A stretch of DNA of 64,000 nucleotides from Orthonyx spaldingii (taxonomy: Eukaryota; Chordata; Aves; Passeriformes; Orthonychidae): assembly GCA_013397795.1 (NCBI GenBank), contig VZTJ01000756.1, forward strand, positions 62,001 through 126,000, written 5' to 3'. Shown here in pieces: positions 13,256 through 25,412 of this stretch (positions are counted from its first letter, which is position 1; the number at the start of each line of letters is the position of its first letter). The notes below the pieces were generated by a model, which was not told the origin of the DNA, did no database searches, and saw nothing but the letters and a program-made list of their open reading frames with translations. A program made the translations under genes and the position numbers.

Positions 13256-15521
13256 AGCTTACTTCAGAAATTAAACCACAAACAGAGAACGGACTGGAGT
13301 AAGCTAAGTTCAAGACTATACAGCCAACAAACATAGTCTAGACTTACACAGTTTGCAGCAGGATGTCAGTACATATCTGTACCTGAATTTCCCTGATAAG
13401 GGAAGTTCTGAGTGGATTGCTAAACCAGGCACATAGCCACTAAAGAGAAACTGACAGAAACTAAGAACAGAATTCAAGAGCAGTACTTCTCATGACTACT
13501 TCACTGGTCAAATGTCTGTGCAAAACAGAAGTTTAGAGCTTGAACTACCTACTGCTGAAATTTCCTGCCCTTTCTGAAGTCGTCCAGTGAGGATTATTCT
13601 GCAGCAGTAATTACGTTTATGTAACAGGTTAAAATAGTAATTCAAAGTAAGTATTCCAAATAAGTATTCTAAGAAACAAGGGGTAAATTTCTGTCAAATC
13701 TAATCTGTCAAACCACCACTTTATTAACGCATTCTCCCACTTTTCAGCTTTATAGGATCAACAGAATAATCCCCAGGCACACACACAAAATAACCTACAG
13801 TACATCTGCAGCAGGACACAAAATAAGATGCTATATTTCACTGATGTAATAGTAAGGAGTACTGAGCAACACCAGTATATTCCACATTATTCAACAAACA
13901 TGCTGCTGTCAAAGTAGGATATTTTATTTCAACCCAAATAGGGGCAAAGCACATCAATCATGATGAATGCTAACTTTATTTATCTCTCTGTATTGCTGAT
14001 GACTGTTCATGAGGGTATTTTGTCTCAAGTAATTTCTCTGAAATTGCCCAGGGCCTTCTAATTTTGTTTAGGTGGATTTGATGTCAGATTCTTTTGATAG
14101 TAGAGCTACTTTTAGTGGTAGGATGCTTTCCTGAAAAGTATTCCTCTAAACTCAGAAGTTCTCCTTCAAGATGAGTAAAATGGTGAAACAACAAATTAAA
14201 TTGTTATGGTAATAAATTAGGTTTGTTTGGGGTTTTTTTTGCAAACAATTCAGCAATGAAGAACTTAATGTGAAAAATAGTCTTCCCTCATCCTCAACAG
14301 CTGAACAAAAAGTACAGGATATTAGGTTTGCAATGCATGGGTTTCAGAGGCTTTCAGATAATCCCCATTATTAAAATGACAAGAAAAAGGTTTTGACCTT
14401 ATATCAACACAGGCAGTAAGTCGTGTTATAGTGGTATATTTTATGATAACATAGCACATTGTACTTTATTATTATCTAATGTGTTTTATTTTAGTATAAC
14501 TGTATGTTTCAGAAAGAGCTGTTGAGATTAATGCAAAAAAAGCTCACTGACGACAACAGGAGTTATGTAGTATAAAGCACAAAGCACTCATGCTACATTA
14601 CAAAACAGGAGCCCATTCACAAATGGAAGTTTTTAGGATTAGAATTAAAAATATATAAACATGATAACACAACAGAAAAGGTACTAAAAATGCACAACAC
14701 ATGCATGCCTATGTTTGCTTTCTTGCTGAAACGCAGACTTCACGGGACTGAAATTTGTCTCCCATTCCACTGATTACTCTCCAGTTATAAACAAAACAAA
14801 ATTGAGACTAAATCAGGCAATCTCTTCTTAAATGCCAAAGTTATGTCTATTTATTTCCACTCTTTTTTTCCTCATTAGTGGCTTTGCACTGCCTGAAGCT
14901 GACTGGCAAGTACTCCTAAATACACTATTTTATATCAGTGTTACTTTCTGATTTGTATACGTGCAAAATAAACTATTCTGATACACATGTGAGAAGTGAT
15001 GGTGAATAGGAGGAGAGGCACCAGACTTTAATGCCACAGTCCCTTAGGGTGCTGTCAGCAAACATGTGCAACCAGATAACACTCTGCCATCATGGTTATG
15101 CTATGAGTATTTCAATTATAATTTAACTTTCATCTACAAATCAAAACATAATTTAAAGAGTAATTTCCAAACCATTTCAAGTCTCTCATTAAATGCTATT
15201 ATCTCTCTCCATTGTTCATCTACAGCTCAATGCCTTCATCTTCATTTCAACCAAAGCCCAAGAGGTACGTTTCACTTCTACGAAACTTTCTAGTGAATTC
15301 AATGAATTCATTCTGAAGCGCCATCCCTCTGCATCTCTGTGCTTCATCTGAGTAATTCCTTGTTACAACTGCATAGCTTAGCCTGAATACCAAACTATAG
15401 GATACAACTTTAGCCCTTCAGCATCAGATACAGCTGTGACTGTAACATAAAACAACAGCTAATAAAAAGCACCCCAGAAACACTAGACTTTTTTTATTCA
15501 TCTCTGAAGAGTATGTAAACA

Positions 15522-15526
15522 TATGG
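15522..15526 (+). repeat. Candidate 5' target-site duplication (TATGG)
   Basis: TATGG lies immediately before the TGTTGG start of the LTR and is repeated at 16551-16555, immediately after the proposed LTR end. Five bases is the usual duplication length for avian ERVL/ERV3-type elements. The assignment is tentative because the LTR 3' end is degraded and does not show a clean terminal CA. Confidence 0.45.
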
Positions 15527-16550
15527 TGTTGGGGTTATATGGCAGGGCTTTGGTAGCAGAGGGATTCCAGAAGCTGATCCCATGTGGAATGGAGCAAGTT
15601 CCAACTGGTTCCTGCAGCTGGCCAAGCTGGTCCCGTCAGTGACAGTGGCAGCACCTCTAGGATAACATATTTAAGAAGGGAAGAGGAAAAAACTGTGCAA
15701 CTGTAGCTGGGAGAGAGGAGTGAGAATATGTGCGTGCAATAACTCTGCAGTCACCAAAGCCAGTGAAGAAGCAGGGGGAGGAGCTACTCCAGGCATCAGA
15801 GCTGAGTTTATCCTGTAGCTTATGGTGAAGACCATGGCAAAGAAGCTTGTCATCGTGCAGCCAGTAGAGAACCAGAGGGGAGCAGAGATTTACTTGCAGC
15901 CTATAAAGGACCCCATCCTGGAGCAGGGTGGATGCCTGAAGGAGGCTGTGACCCCGTGGGAAGTCCACCTTGGAGCAGGATCCTGGCAAGACCCATGGTC
16001 CTGTGGAGAGAGAAGCCCATGCTGGAGCAGGTTTTCTAACAGGACTTGTGACCCCTTGGAGAATCTGTGCTGGAGCAGTTCATGAAGAACTGCAGCCTAT
16101 GAGAATGGTTCATGTTGGAGAAGTTCATGGAGGACTGCCTGCCACAGAAAGGACCCCATTTTGGAGCAGGGAAAGAGTATGGGGAGGATGGAGCAGCAGA
16201 GTAAACATGGGATGGACTGACCACAGCCTCCTTTGCCCATTATCCCGGTACCACTGTGAGGGAGGAGGTAGAAAAATTGGAAGTGAAGTTGAGCCCAAGA
16301 AGAAAGGAGGGGTAGCGGTGAGATACTTTAAAAATTGATTTTGATTTTTTCTCATTATCTTACTCTGATTTGATTGGTAATAAATTAATTTACCCAGTCC
16401 AAATCTGTGTTGCCCATGACAGTAGTTGCTGAATGATCCCTCTCTGTCCTCATCTTAACCCATGAGCTTTTTTTTATATTTTTCTTGTTGTCAGGTTGAA
16501 GATGGGAGTGGTAGAACAGCTTTGCTGGCTTCTATCAAAGGTCAACTCAT
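15527..16550 (+). mobile_element. Solo LTR of an avian ERVL-like endogenous retrovirus
   Basis: This is a 1,024-bp LTR in forward orientation, without any gag, pol or env beside it, as expected after recombination between the two LTRs of a provirus. It starts TGTTGGGG. It has a promoter-like ATAACATATTTAAGAAG block near 15661 and then a GC-rich, purine-rich body in which GGAGCAG and GGACCCC motifs recur at intervals of roughly 40-60 bases (15900-16170). A polyadenylation signal AATAAA lies at 16379-16384, followed by a TGTTGCCCATGACAGTA-type U5. This layout matches long LTRs that I associate with songbird ERVL families. Open frames at 15822-16085 and 15970-16338 cross the LTR body and are not genes. 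CpG sites are largely decayed to TG/CA, so the insertion is old. Confidence 0.82.
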
Positions 16551-19500
16551 TATGGATATAAATACTAAAGTATGGTTTGTACTTACTGCAAGCACCTGTA
16601 TTCCTCCTCTAAGTTACGTATTTTACCAAAAACAAGGGCAATGGTCAGCTTTCTAAGGCTACAGAATCAGACACTAAGGAGCTAAATTCTTTTTACTTTC
16701 TTCATACTCTTCACTTTCAAACATACAAATAATCTTTTGAGACTGAAGTTACCTTTCACCTCTACCAACTCAAACAGCATCTCTTTCCTAGCCTCCTAGC
16801 TAAGTCTAGCTCTAAGATGTGTTTTCCAGGGCTCCAGTACTACTGTAATTAAAAGCCCATGCTCTCTTCTTACCCTTGTTGAATGACGATCTCATTACTT
16901 AATATGTAATTATAGAGCTTTAGACAAGACTTCTGTATATTCCACATAAACATACGTATTTCTAGTAAAGCTTTAAATGACGGCTTGCTGACAGTCATAT
17001 GAAAGTATTCAGATTGCTTGTTAACAGTTTGCCTAATACTTCATCTCTGCCCTGAAGAAATGTAAAGGCTGTTCATTTTAGTATTTGTTTGGAGTGGAAC
17101 TCTCTCATCGTAATTTGTGATAGGATTTGCCAGATGATCTAGGACACTCTTTAGCATCACATGTCTGTGGGGTCTGCAGCAAGACTCAAACTCATGCACT
17201 TCTGTCTGCAGCAGAAGAGCACAACCAGTCCTTCACAGAGCTGTGGGTGATCTTGCCTGAGTACTAAGGACCAGATTTTACCAATTAAGTGACTGGTTAC
17301 ATTTTCTCTTGGGTTCAAGAAACAAATATTTCAGACCAGCTGCTGCCATGAATGTCGGCAGCAGTAGTGAATTACTCAAGGTGAAAAGACAGTAAAACCA
17401 ATTTGTGTAAGTATTGCTAATGTGTTCAACATACTTTCATCTAGTATAGAGCACTGGGTAAGTTTAATCAGCATTAAAATGCACAGAAAAGAAAACACAA
17501 AGCTCATGGGATTTCAGTCACCAAATTTTTGCGGGATGTGCAACAGGATAAGTATTCAGTGCACACCAAATAACATTAAAAACAAATTTAAAAAATCATA
17601 GAACATAAAACATAGTCTTAATCTTCTCTGTCTTGACATATATAAACTGCTAAATTAGGAGATTTGAAATGGTTTTGTTTGGAATACAAATTAATTGAAA
17701 CTATCTGTCAACAATTACACTTGTATCTAAAATCAAACATTTTCCCAAGGAGCAACCTAGCAGTTACTCTGCTACAAAACTTAAATTTGACTGTGATCCA
17801 TTTTAACAGAAAAGTATTGGGAAATGTGTAATTTATGGACAATTTCAAGAGGTCTTTATTTTTCTCATTAAATCTAAAGGTCTAAAAGTCTCTAAAATCA
17901 GAAAGATGAAAATGGTAACATGAAGTAATGTGAAAGTAAAAAACAAGGAACAATTAAAAATGCATTTTTACGGAGTCAACAAGGCATGCTAATTCCTGAA
18001 ATAGACCTTTCTCAAGTACATAAACATGCCTAAAGAAATGCAATAGAAATGGAATTTGTTTCTCTCCTGTAGAGAAGGAATAAAACCCCCCCAAAATTCT
18101 AACTAAATGAAAAATATTCGGAAGCACATACTGTCATGATCTGAGTTGCAAACCTGAATAGCAACTGCATTCCAACATTTAACACACACTAGAAACTGAA
18201 TGACTAGATAAAGAAACTATCAGGAAATTTTACAGAGCTCTCTTGTCTCCTCCTTTGAAAAGAAAGAACTGGCATTCTGAAAAATTGTTTAATATATTAT
18301 GGACGCCAGAGAGAAATGAAACAACTGCAAAATGAAAATGACCATAAATACAAGTGAGTAGGAAAAGTGGGATTGCAGCCTCTTGCTGAATTCTCAAAAA
18401 TATGTTTTAGATTGAGAATATGGAACATGGCTGAAAATTCAAATCTGAGGTCACATTTCTGAGTTGTTTATATCCAGTGTTTTATCAATTGTATTACAGA
18501 GATGAACTACTCCCTAAAATTTGCCTCTGCATAGACATGCTTCAGCAAGGTTAATAAGTAAGTTTTATTTGCTCTGTTCCTGCTTCAAATTCACCACTTT
18601 TGCAGCCAGTTTCTTCACATCCCTCTCTGTGCCAGTCAGAGGAGTAACTTACATTCAGTTTCATTTCTATTTTCTTTGCATACCCCTGCCTAATACAGTT
18701 ATGAGATCCCTAATGTGGTGGAAATGTTCATGCCAACTGAAGGAGGAAACAAGACATTAGGCTATGTATGAATAATGTGTGAAGAAAATCATGTAAGAAA
18801 TATTATGCTAGAGCAGAAAAATAAAGATGCATTCTCAAACAATTTGCTAGTCACTTTTCTGGTCAGCTAGCAGCAGAACCAGAAAGGCTCCAGGGAAACA
18901 TGATGCTCACCATTATCAAAAGGACCTAAGTGATACATGGGCTGAAATTCCATCTAGACATAAAAGGTACTTCAGTGTCCTTAGATGCGGGAGCTTAATT
19001 GCGCCAACACACCGACATGTGCACCTGATTGATTCCAATCACTTTTAAGAACACAGCCCTTAAATGCTTTTGAAGCATGACCTGGACTCCTAAATAAGTT
19101 CATTCAACAGTGCCATGTAAAAGTTACTGGTTTCAAGAGTATTTTGTATAGGACATATAAGGCATATAAGATATATATAAGGCATGTAAGAGATTAGGGA
19201 CAGGATTTTGAGCCTACTTCAGAGAAAGGAAATAAAATACAGGATAAAAGGCCAAGTCATAACTTCTCAAGTATAAGGACACCAAGAATTGTTAACTTAC
19301 CAGTATCTTAAAATGTAGAAATGGATATAAATACAGCAAAATACACTCCAAAATTTTCAGAAGCTCCTCCAAAAGGTTCCATTCTCACTAATGGTACTTG
19401 GTATTCCAGATGGTAAGACGAGTTTTGTTCATGAACAGAGGCACTTAGTGAATTACCACATAAATTAGCATGGAAATGTGGGGCAGGCTTTGCCTGGGGC

Positions 19501-21210
19501 AGAAGAAATCACTCTCTGGTTGCTGAAAAAACTGAAATGAGAAGAACCACAGATTTCCAGAGATTGTAACAATTGCACATGATGAATTAAAGTCCCAATC
19601 CAATCCACAGTTAAATTCTAGGTGCCTAGCCACTAAAGCCATGAAAAAACCTTAGAAAAGCCTTAAAACAGGTGAAGTAGTCTTTGATTAGAATAAAAAT
19701 TCTTGACTGCCAATACCTGACTATAACGATAGGTCAAAAAATTCCCTAAGAATCAAAGAAAAAGCTGTGCCATGGTCACAGATATTAGCATCAAACAAAG
19801 ATAGTACACTTTCTGCAAATTGACAGACAAGCTCCTCAGATGCTGCAATTTTGTCCAAGTATATAAAATAAATGTATGATAATGTAACACAATCCTTTTC
19901 TTACCACAAGCCTTGACTGTGGGTTTTTTTCAATAGTTCTTTAGTGGCAACTAGCCCCTTGTCAGTAAGTTACTGCAATGAAGAGAGATATTGACTTCAT
20001 GAATAATTTAGTTGAAATACATTACTTTTTATCACTCCGCAACTTTGCAAGGCAGCAAAGAAATCACACCAAGATTCTTAATAATTCTTATCCTTTGAAT
20101 AAAAATCAGAACTCAAACTGAGTTTGTAAAAGTCAATGTGCCTTTTTATAACTGAAATTATAGAGTTAATATTTAATTCCTTATAATCTAGTTTACCTAA
20201 TATCAAAATCTGAATTGGAAAGAATAAGGTGTACTTAAAGAGGTAAAGGTAAATATCCCTGGGTAATGCTGATATCTTCTAAATCCTTTCACAGTTTTTT
20301 GTTCTTTTATTTCTGCAGCAAATCTATATCACTCTGTAAAATTTTCAGGTATACTCCTGAGATTTTTTAAAAATCATAATCAACAGGAACAAATATACCC
20401 TGCAGTTCTGAATTCTTAGATCATCTGCAAATCCAAGTAAATTGAACTGCATCTACCAGCTTTCACTGGAGGTATTCAATAATTCTAAAATCAGACCCAA
20501 GAACAGAGGAAAACACAAACAATAGATGCTTTTAACATGCAACTGTTTCTCTCAACAATCTCTTCACTGTCCCTATATTTTGAGATGTTTGAAGAATCAT
20601 TTCTTTAGTTCCAAGAAGGTCAGGTTCTCAGGAACCTGCAATTGTATGGCATGTAGTATTTTTCTCGTTCTTCCCTTTAAATTTTTTTTTAATTAGATAT
20701 GCATATTTCATAATACTTACTTTTTTCTGTATCATTAAGGTACACTTGAGTATTGCAACTAAACAGTTGCTAGATGCTATCAAGATTATTTAATCTAGAT
20801 GTGCATGGAAATGCATCTTAGAATTGAATACCAATTAGAATAATCTAAGTTTGTGCCCATGTATATTTTTATTATAAAGTTTATATAGGACATATTTCTG
20901 AGTTTTTCAAAAGGATATTTTTCCATAAAGATGTGATACACTTTTCTTGCAGAAGTACTGAGCTCTGGGTCATTGAAGAACTGATTTTTTTTTCCTCAAT
21001 TTTTTCTTTTTTTTCAGGTGCCATAAAAAAGTTTAGATTTTTTAGAGTTCTTGTTAATTTAATGATTTTTCTGTTCCTTAGTGCTTCAATTTCATTAGCT
21101 TTAAATTTACTTTGTAATAGCACTTCCATTAAGGTTTAAATCAGTTACTTGTATGGATGTTTTCTGTGTTAGTTCTGAGCATCTGAAATCAGAGGCTCTG
21201 GCTTATCTGG
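16551..21210. other. Gene-free AT-rich stretch
   Basis: Nothing beyond short open frames (maximum about 79 codons) and ordinary AT-rich sequence. Four tandem, degenerate 10-base units of the form GGCATATAAG lie at 19151-19192. No retroelement, RNA gene or conserved protein is recognised. A strong pyrimidine tract ending in CAG at 21018 has no matching donor with an open frame. Confidence 0.6.
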
Positions 21211-21525
21211 CTGAACTGATTTTGCCTGGGATAGAGTTATTTTTCTTCATAGTCATTTCTATGGTGTTCTGTTTTGGATTTGCACTGGAAATGTTGATAA
21301 CACAGGGATGTTTTAGCTGCTGCAGAGCAGAGCTCCCATAAGGTCAAGGCCTTTTCTCCTCCTCATCCCACCCCACGAGTGAGGAGCTGGTGGGGCACAA
21401 GGAGCTGGGAAGTGAACCCAGCTGACCAAAGGACAGCCCATCCCATATAACATCACAGTCAGCATAGAAAGCTACACGAAGAGGAAGAAAAGTTGGTTTC
21501 CCAAGCAATTATTATGTATGGTTGA
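21211..21525 (+). mobile_element. ERV LTR fragment (U3 portion) of a second avian family
   Basis: The block contains TTGCCTGGGATAGAGTTAT, then TCTTCATAGTCA, then GATAACACAGGGATGTTTTAG, GTCAAGGCCTTTTCTCC and a CCCAGCTGACCAAAGGACA motif. It continues to a CCCATATAACATCACAG promoter-like segment and a TTTCCCAAGCAA motif. This order matches the U3 and early R of a common avian endogenous retrovirus LTR type. The terminal part with polyadenylation signal and U5 is missing or unrecognisable, so this is a 3'-truncated LTR remnant. Identification is from memory of the motif order and no internal viral sequence is present. The 62-codon frame across it is not a gene. Confidence 0.7.
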
Positions 21526-22145
21526 ACAAAATGCACAGATGTTTATTGGTATACAGTGCTGTCCAGCACAACAAAACAGGTTTATTCAGAACTTAGTACA
21601 ATTGTGGTTGACTTTTGTTTGGAATTTTAGTGTTTTAGATTGCTTGTACATTGCAGGTCTGTGATTTTGACTGCAAAAGCAAATTGTGATCAAAAGTTCA
21701 ACTGAATCATAATAATAATAGCTCTGGGTGGTTCAATCTCCTGATTCTTACCTGGTGAAGCAGTGTCTTCCTTCATTCCAAAATATTTTTTTTTCCACAA
21801 TAATGAAAATGTAAACTTAATTAGAAAACAATTTTCCTCATCTACAGAGTCTTCAGGCTCCAGTCTCTTGTCGTCTGGCATGTCTCGAAGCAACTGGGAA
21901 AGAAAGTGAGACAGTTCAAACCACACCACCACAATTTAACAGATGATTTAGCTGGTGTATCAGGAGCAGCTGGCTAGTTCTGGACATGGGCGAAAGAGAT
22001 GTGCTGCTGTCAGAAAGAGGGAGAAAAGGGCAAAGCCATCCAATTTCTTCTCATTCAACAGACAAGTTTAATGGAAAATATGTAACAGAAATTAAAGGTA
22101 GAATTAATATGAAAACGAGTAAATAAACATTATAAGACAGAGACA

Positions 22146-22151
<6 letters not shown>

Positions 22152-22177
<26 letters not shown>

Positions 22178-22178
22178 A
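22152..22178. repeat. (GA)n microsatellite
   Basis: About twelve uninterrupted GA dinucleotides lie in a purine-rich neighbourhood. Pure tracts of this length are usually polymorphic. It has no coding context. Confidence 0.92.
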
Positions 22179-23615
22179 GGAAAATCCTTTTTGTGACGCT
22201 GGGGAAATTCCTTCAGGCAGGTTAGCTAAAAAGAAGTAATTTCATTTTCTAATGTTAAGTATTTGGGAGAAAGACACTGAGGTTTGATGGCAGCTTGGAA
22301 ATGGAGACAACATGCTGAATCCTTAAGAGACGTGGCTCCAGTCCTGGTGGCTTTGAAGTCAAGGATTAAAAATCATTATTTAGGCAATAGGTTATGGTAA
22401 TATTTCTCTTTCATCTTCTCTCTCTGTGTCATTCTTTTAGTTTTCCATGTTACAATGATGTTTTGGCAGAGTTCACATTCATTTATGAAATCCTCTATTT
22501 CTTTACTTTATTAAAAATGATTTGCAATGTAAAGTAGAAATTTGTTCATCTGCCTTCTCAAATAGAGTTCATATGCAAATTTCCTATTCATCTCTTCTTT
22601 ATTCAGTATTGAATCAGCAGTGTTTTTTCAGCATTAGAGGATTTTCTTTCTCTCTTGTTAAGGCAACTGGCTGTAATCCATACTTCCTTTGAAATGTATA
22701 TTATTTTTATAATTCATTCTTTCCTGCTATGGAAACTGCATAATACTTTATAGACAGAAGACAAATGGCTAACTTCATCCACAGAAATAATAGGAAGTGC
22801 AAAATTGTTCTGTGCTATGTTGTTAAAAGACTTATATCCAGAGAAGACTGGGAAAGTGATGTTGTTTTATCTCTACTTGCCCTCAGAAGTCCAATAAAAA
22901 CAGTTTCTTTTTCCCAGAGGGTGATAGGAATTTATTTAGTTGATACTAGAGAAGTACAGAGACAAACGTGTACCTGTATATCCAGGGCTCTTACAAGGTT
23001 CTTACAAAGCTTTCCCTAGGTTCTGTGTTTTAAGTACAGGAAATTATCTTAAACCCCACAAAATGTATGTTAAATGTTGGAAACAGTCTAAACAACTGCA
23101 ATCTGGACTTGGAGTCATTTAGTTTACACGGTCAAAAATACACAGAATACAAGGTGAAAGGAAAATACACCAAAAACTGCTTGACTGATTGTGAGATTGA
23201 AAGGAGAGGCCAGTGATAAATCATCTCAGAGGTTAAATTGAGAGCTTGTCTTTTCTTTCATTTTGGTTCCTCCAGGTACCTTCCCCTGCTCTGAGCTGCA
23301 CAAAGCCTATCAACAGAGGCTATTGTTGCAGGGAAAAAGCATTACCTTGCTCTGGTTTCTACTGGAGTGAATCCAGACATAAGAACCTTCCTAGCAGAAA
23401 GTTTGTGGGGAAACAAGGAGGACATAGTGCAAGGACACCAACTGCACATTTCTAGGAAGGTTCTGGATGCATTCAACTTAGATTCTTCAATGCACATAGT
23501 GGTTTACACTTTCCTTTTCGCCCAGAATTTTTTGATCGTAGAGTCACTGGAAACATGGTGGTCCTACACTTTCTTTACAAGTTTTTGAAACAACAATGAG
23601 TGACTCGCAAATAGA

Positions 23616-23658
23616 AGATAATCTATAAATAAATAAAATAAATAAAAGATAATCTATA
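23616..23658. repeat. (AAAT)n tract bounded by a 12-bp direct repeat
   Basis: The 12-mer AGATAATCTATA occurs at 23616-23627 and again at 23647-23658, with AAAT-type units between. The arrangement looks like a local duplication by slippage or microhomology-mediated repair rather than a transposon. Confidence 0.75.
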
Positions 23659-25315
23659 GAAACCATACAGTATATGGCTTCAGGAGCCTAGCCATCTTAA
23701 TAAAATACTGCTACATTTACAATCTATGCTTTCCTTATCGTCTACTTTTGACTGATTTTTTTTTTAATTTGGTTGGGTTTTTTAAGTTATTATGATTAAT
23801 AGATAAGCATACAGCCTGTTCAGACACATTTTTATAATCAAAACTTCAGTAATTTCAGAAGAACTTCCAGATCTTTCTAGGGGTTAAACAAAGCCACTGC
23901 CTAAACAAATTTTGTCCATTGGGCCTGGCACTGTCAACAGTTACCCTGACAGTACAGAGCTGACATGCTGAACGATATTATAAATCCTCTTCATATCTTA
24001 AAACTATCGTCTACTGAGCAAGGACTCCCACTTGGCTGACAAAGTTGACATTTCCTATGGAAGAAACTGCAGGCAAACAGGAGAGACAGATTAATTATTT
24101 AGAGCAACGTCTCCTATAAATGCTCTTTTTCCTCAAAAAAAAGTAAGCTTTTTCTCACCAACAATTTCCCTGTGGATTGTGGTATCTGTTAAAGAGTGCA
24201 GAGATTTCCAATTAGACTCTTAAACTGACAAATCCTTTTTCATGTCAATAGAATGTGAATATTCAAATCCCCCAACTCTCTTTAAACAGGCCGCCATGGA
24301 TGTGAGAGTAATAGAAGTGCTGCAAAAATGTTCCTTATATTTTTTTTTCTGCTACAGAAATGACAGTTGCAGTTGCTTTAAATAAATTATCACCCACAAG
24401 CTTTTAATTGTATTGTTGTTGATGTTTCTGTAATACAGTGTTGTTCAAATATATCTGCCTACTACAGCATTGCTTATCCAGGCCAGGCTAATGATTTCAG
24501 GCTCTAAGCACATCGTTTGCATCAATTGTAACACTCCTGTGTACCTTTTACAAGATATAAACCCAGTTTCCTCTCTATAATGAGAACAAATGGACTGAAC
24601 TCAAGTTCAGAATTGCTTTATTCTCTCTTTAACTTTTTAATCCTCACCAAAGCAGAAAAAAGTCTTTTGTCTAAAACAAACAGAAAAAAAAAAAGAAAGG
24701 AAGAGCTACAGATGAAGTAAATTGCAATTTAGATGGCGTTCTTTCAGAAGGATTACTAATTTTTCTCTGTAATAGATCAGACCCCTATTTTAAGCTCTAG
24801 GTCATTTAAATTTCATTAAAAATACAATGTTCATCCATAAAATATACTCCGATCCAACTTATGCCTGTCTCACACACACATTACGAAAATTTTTCTCTTT
24901 CTCTCATCTTTTCAGATTCTCAAATGCCTGTTAGTACCTGCAGCATTTCAATGTGTCTTGAGGATAAAAAATAAATCTAGGAGGATAAATCAAAGCAAGG
25001 GCTAGAGCACATCCCAAAGGCACAGCTGCACTTCTAGACTTCCAACTTTGAACTATTTCCCGCCTTGCTCAGAAGAACCTTTATGAAATGATTCCTGAGG
25101 TTTTACAGCAAGTTCCCGGATGCTTTCTTCTAAAGTATACAGAAACAGAGACTACTGCACACAGCACTTAGAAAAGAAAGAAAAAAACCCCAATGAAATT
25201 ATAACACAAAGCACTGACATAGAATTACAAACTGAAGATTGAACTTCTAACCTAAATAATTTAGAGATAAATAAAATTGATCTCTGTCTCCTTTTCCTCT
25301 TGCCTTTTTTTGCAG

Positions 25316-25412
25316 CAAAGATGCGGGGAATTCTGACTGCCATTTCCTCAGCTGTAGCAGTCCAGATTGCTACTATGTTATCAAAGGTGTTTTCCTATTC
25401 AAAAAAACTAAG
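25316..25412 (+). other. Candidate exon with signal-peptide-like start
   Basis: A strong polypyrimidine tract (25280-25310) ends in TTTGCAG at 25309-25315. The following sequence has ATG at 25321, opening a frame MRGILTAISS followed by an alanine/valine/isoleucine-rich stretch, a basic-then-hydrophobic pattern like a secretory signal. The frame reaches AAG|GTGTTT at 25386/25387 (weak donor) and then CTAAG|GTAAAA at 25412/25413 (better donor). The in-frame stop TAA begins inside that second donor, at 25414, so the frame would be removed by splicing exactly before terminating. The minus-strand frame at 25152-25343 overlaps. No homologue is recognised and no second exon was found, so this may be chance. 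Confidence 0.22.

Larger units (their letters stand above)
11833..15526. other. Gene-free AT-rich stretch
   Basis: No gene, RNA or retroelement is recognised apart from the TTTG-type simple repeat at 13.2 kb. Open frames are at most about 80 codons. The overlapping plus-strand frames around 11891-12092 and the minus-strand frame at 11872-12114 occupy the same DNA, a sign of chance openness. Confidence 0.6.
21526..25315. other. Gene-free AT-rich stretch with two microsatellites
   Basis: This stretch holds the (GA)n tract at 22.15 kb and an AAAT repeat at 23.62 kb. No gene is recognised. The part from about 24280 to 24560 has an unusual density of homeobox-like and AT-rich motifs (TTTAAATAAATTATCACCC, AGCTTTTAATTGTATTG) that look like a conserved non-coding element, but no alignment was possible. 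Confidence 0.5.

Noticed and set aside
17585..17630. AATCATAGAACATAAAACATAG resembling the CR1 terminal motif
   Set aside because: The adjoining sequence has none of the CR1 3' UTR signature, so it is a chance match.
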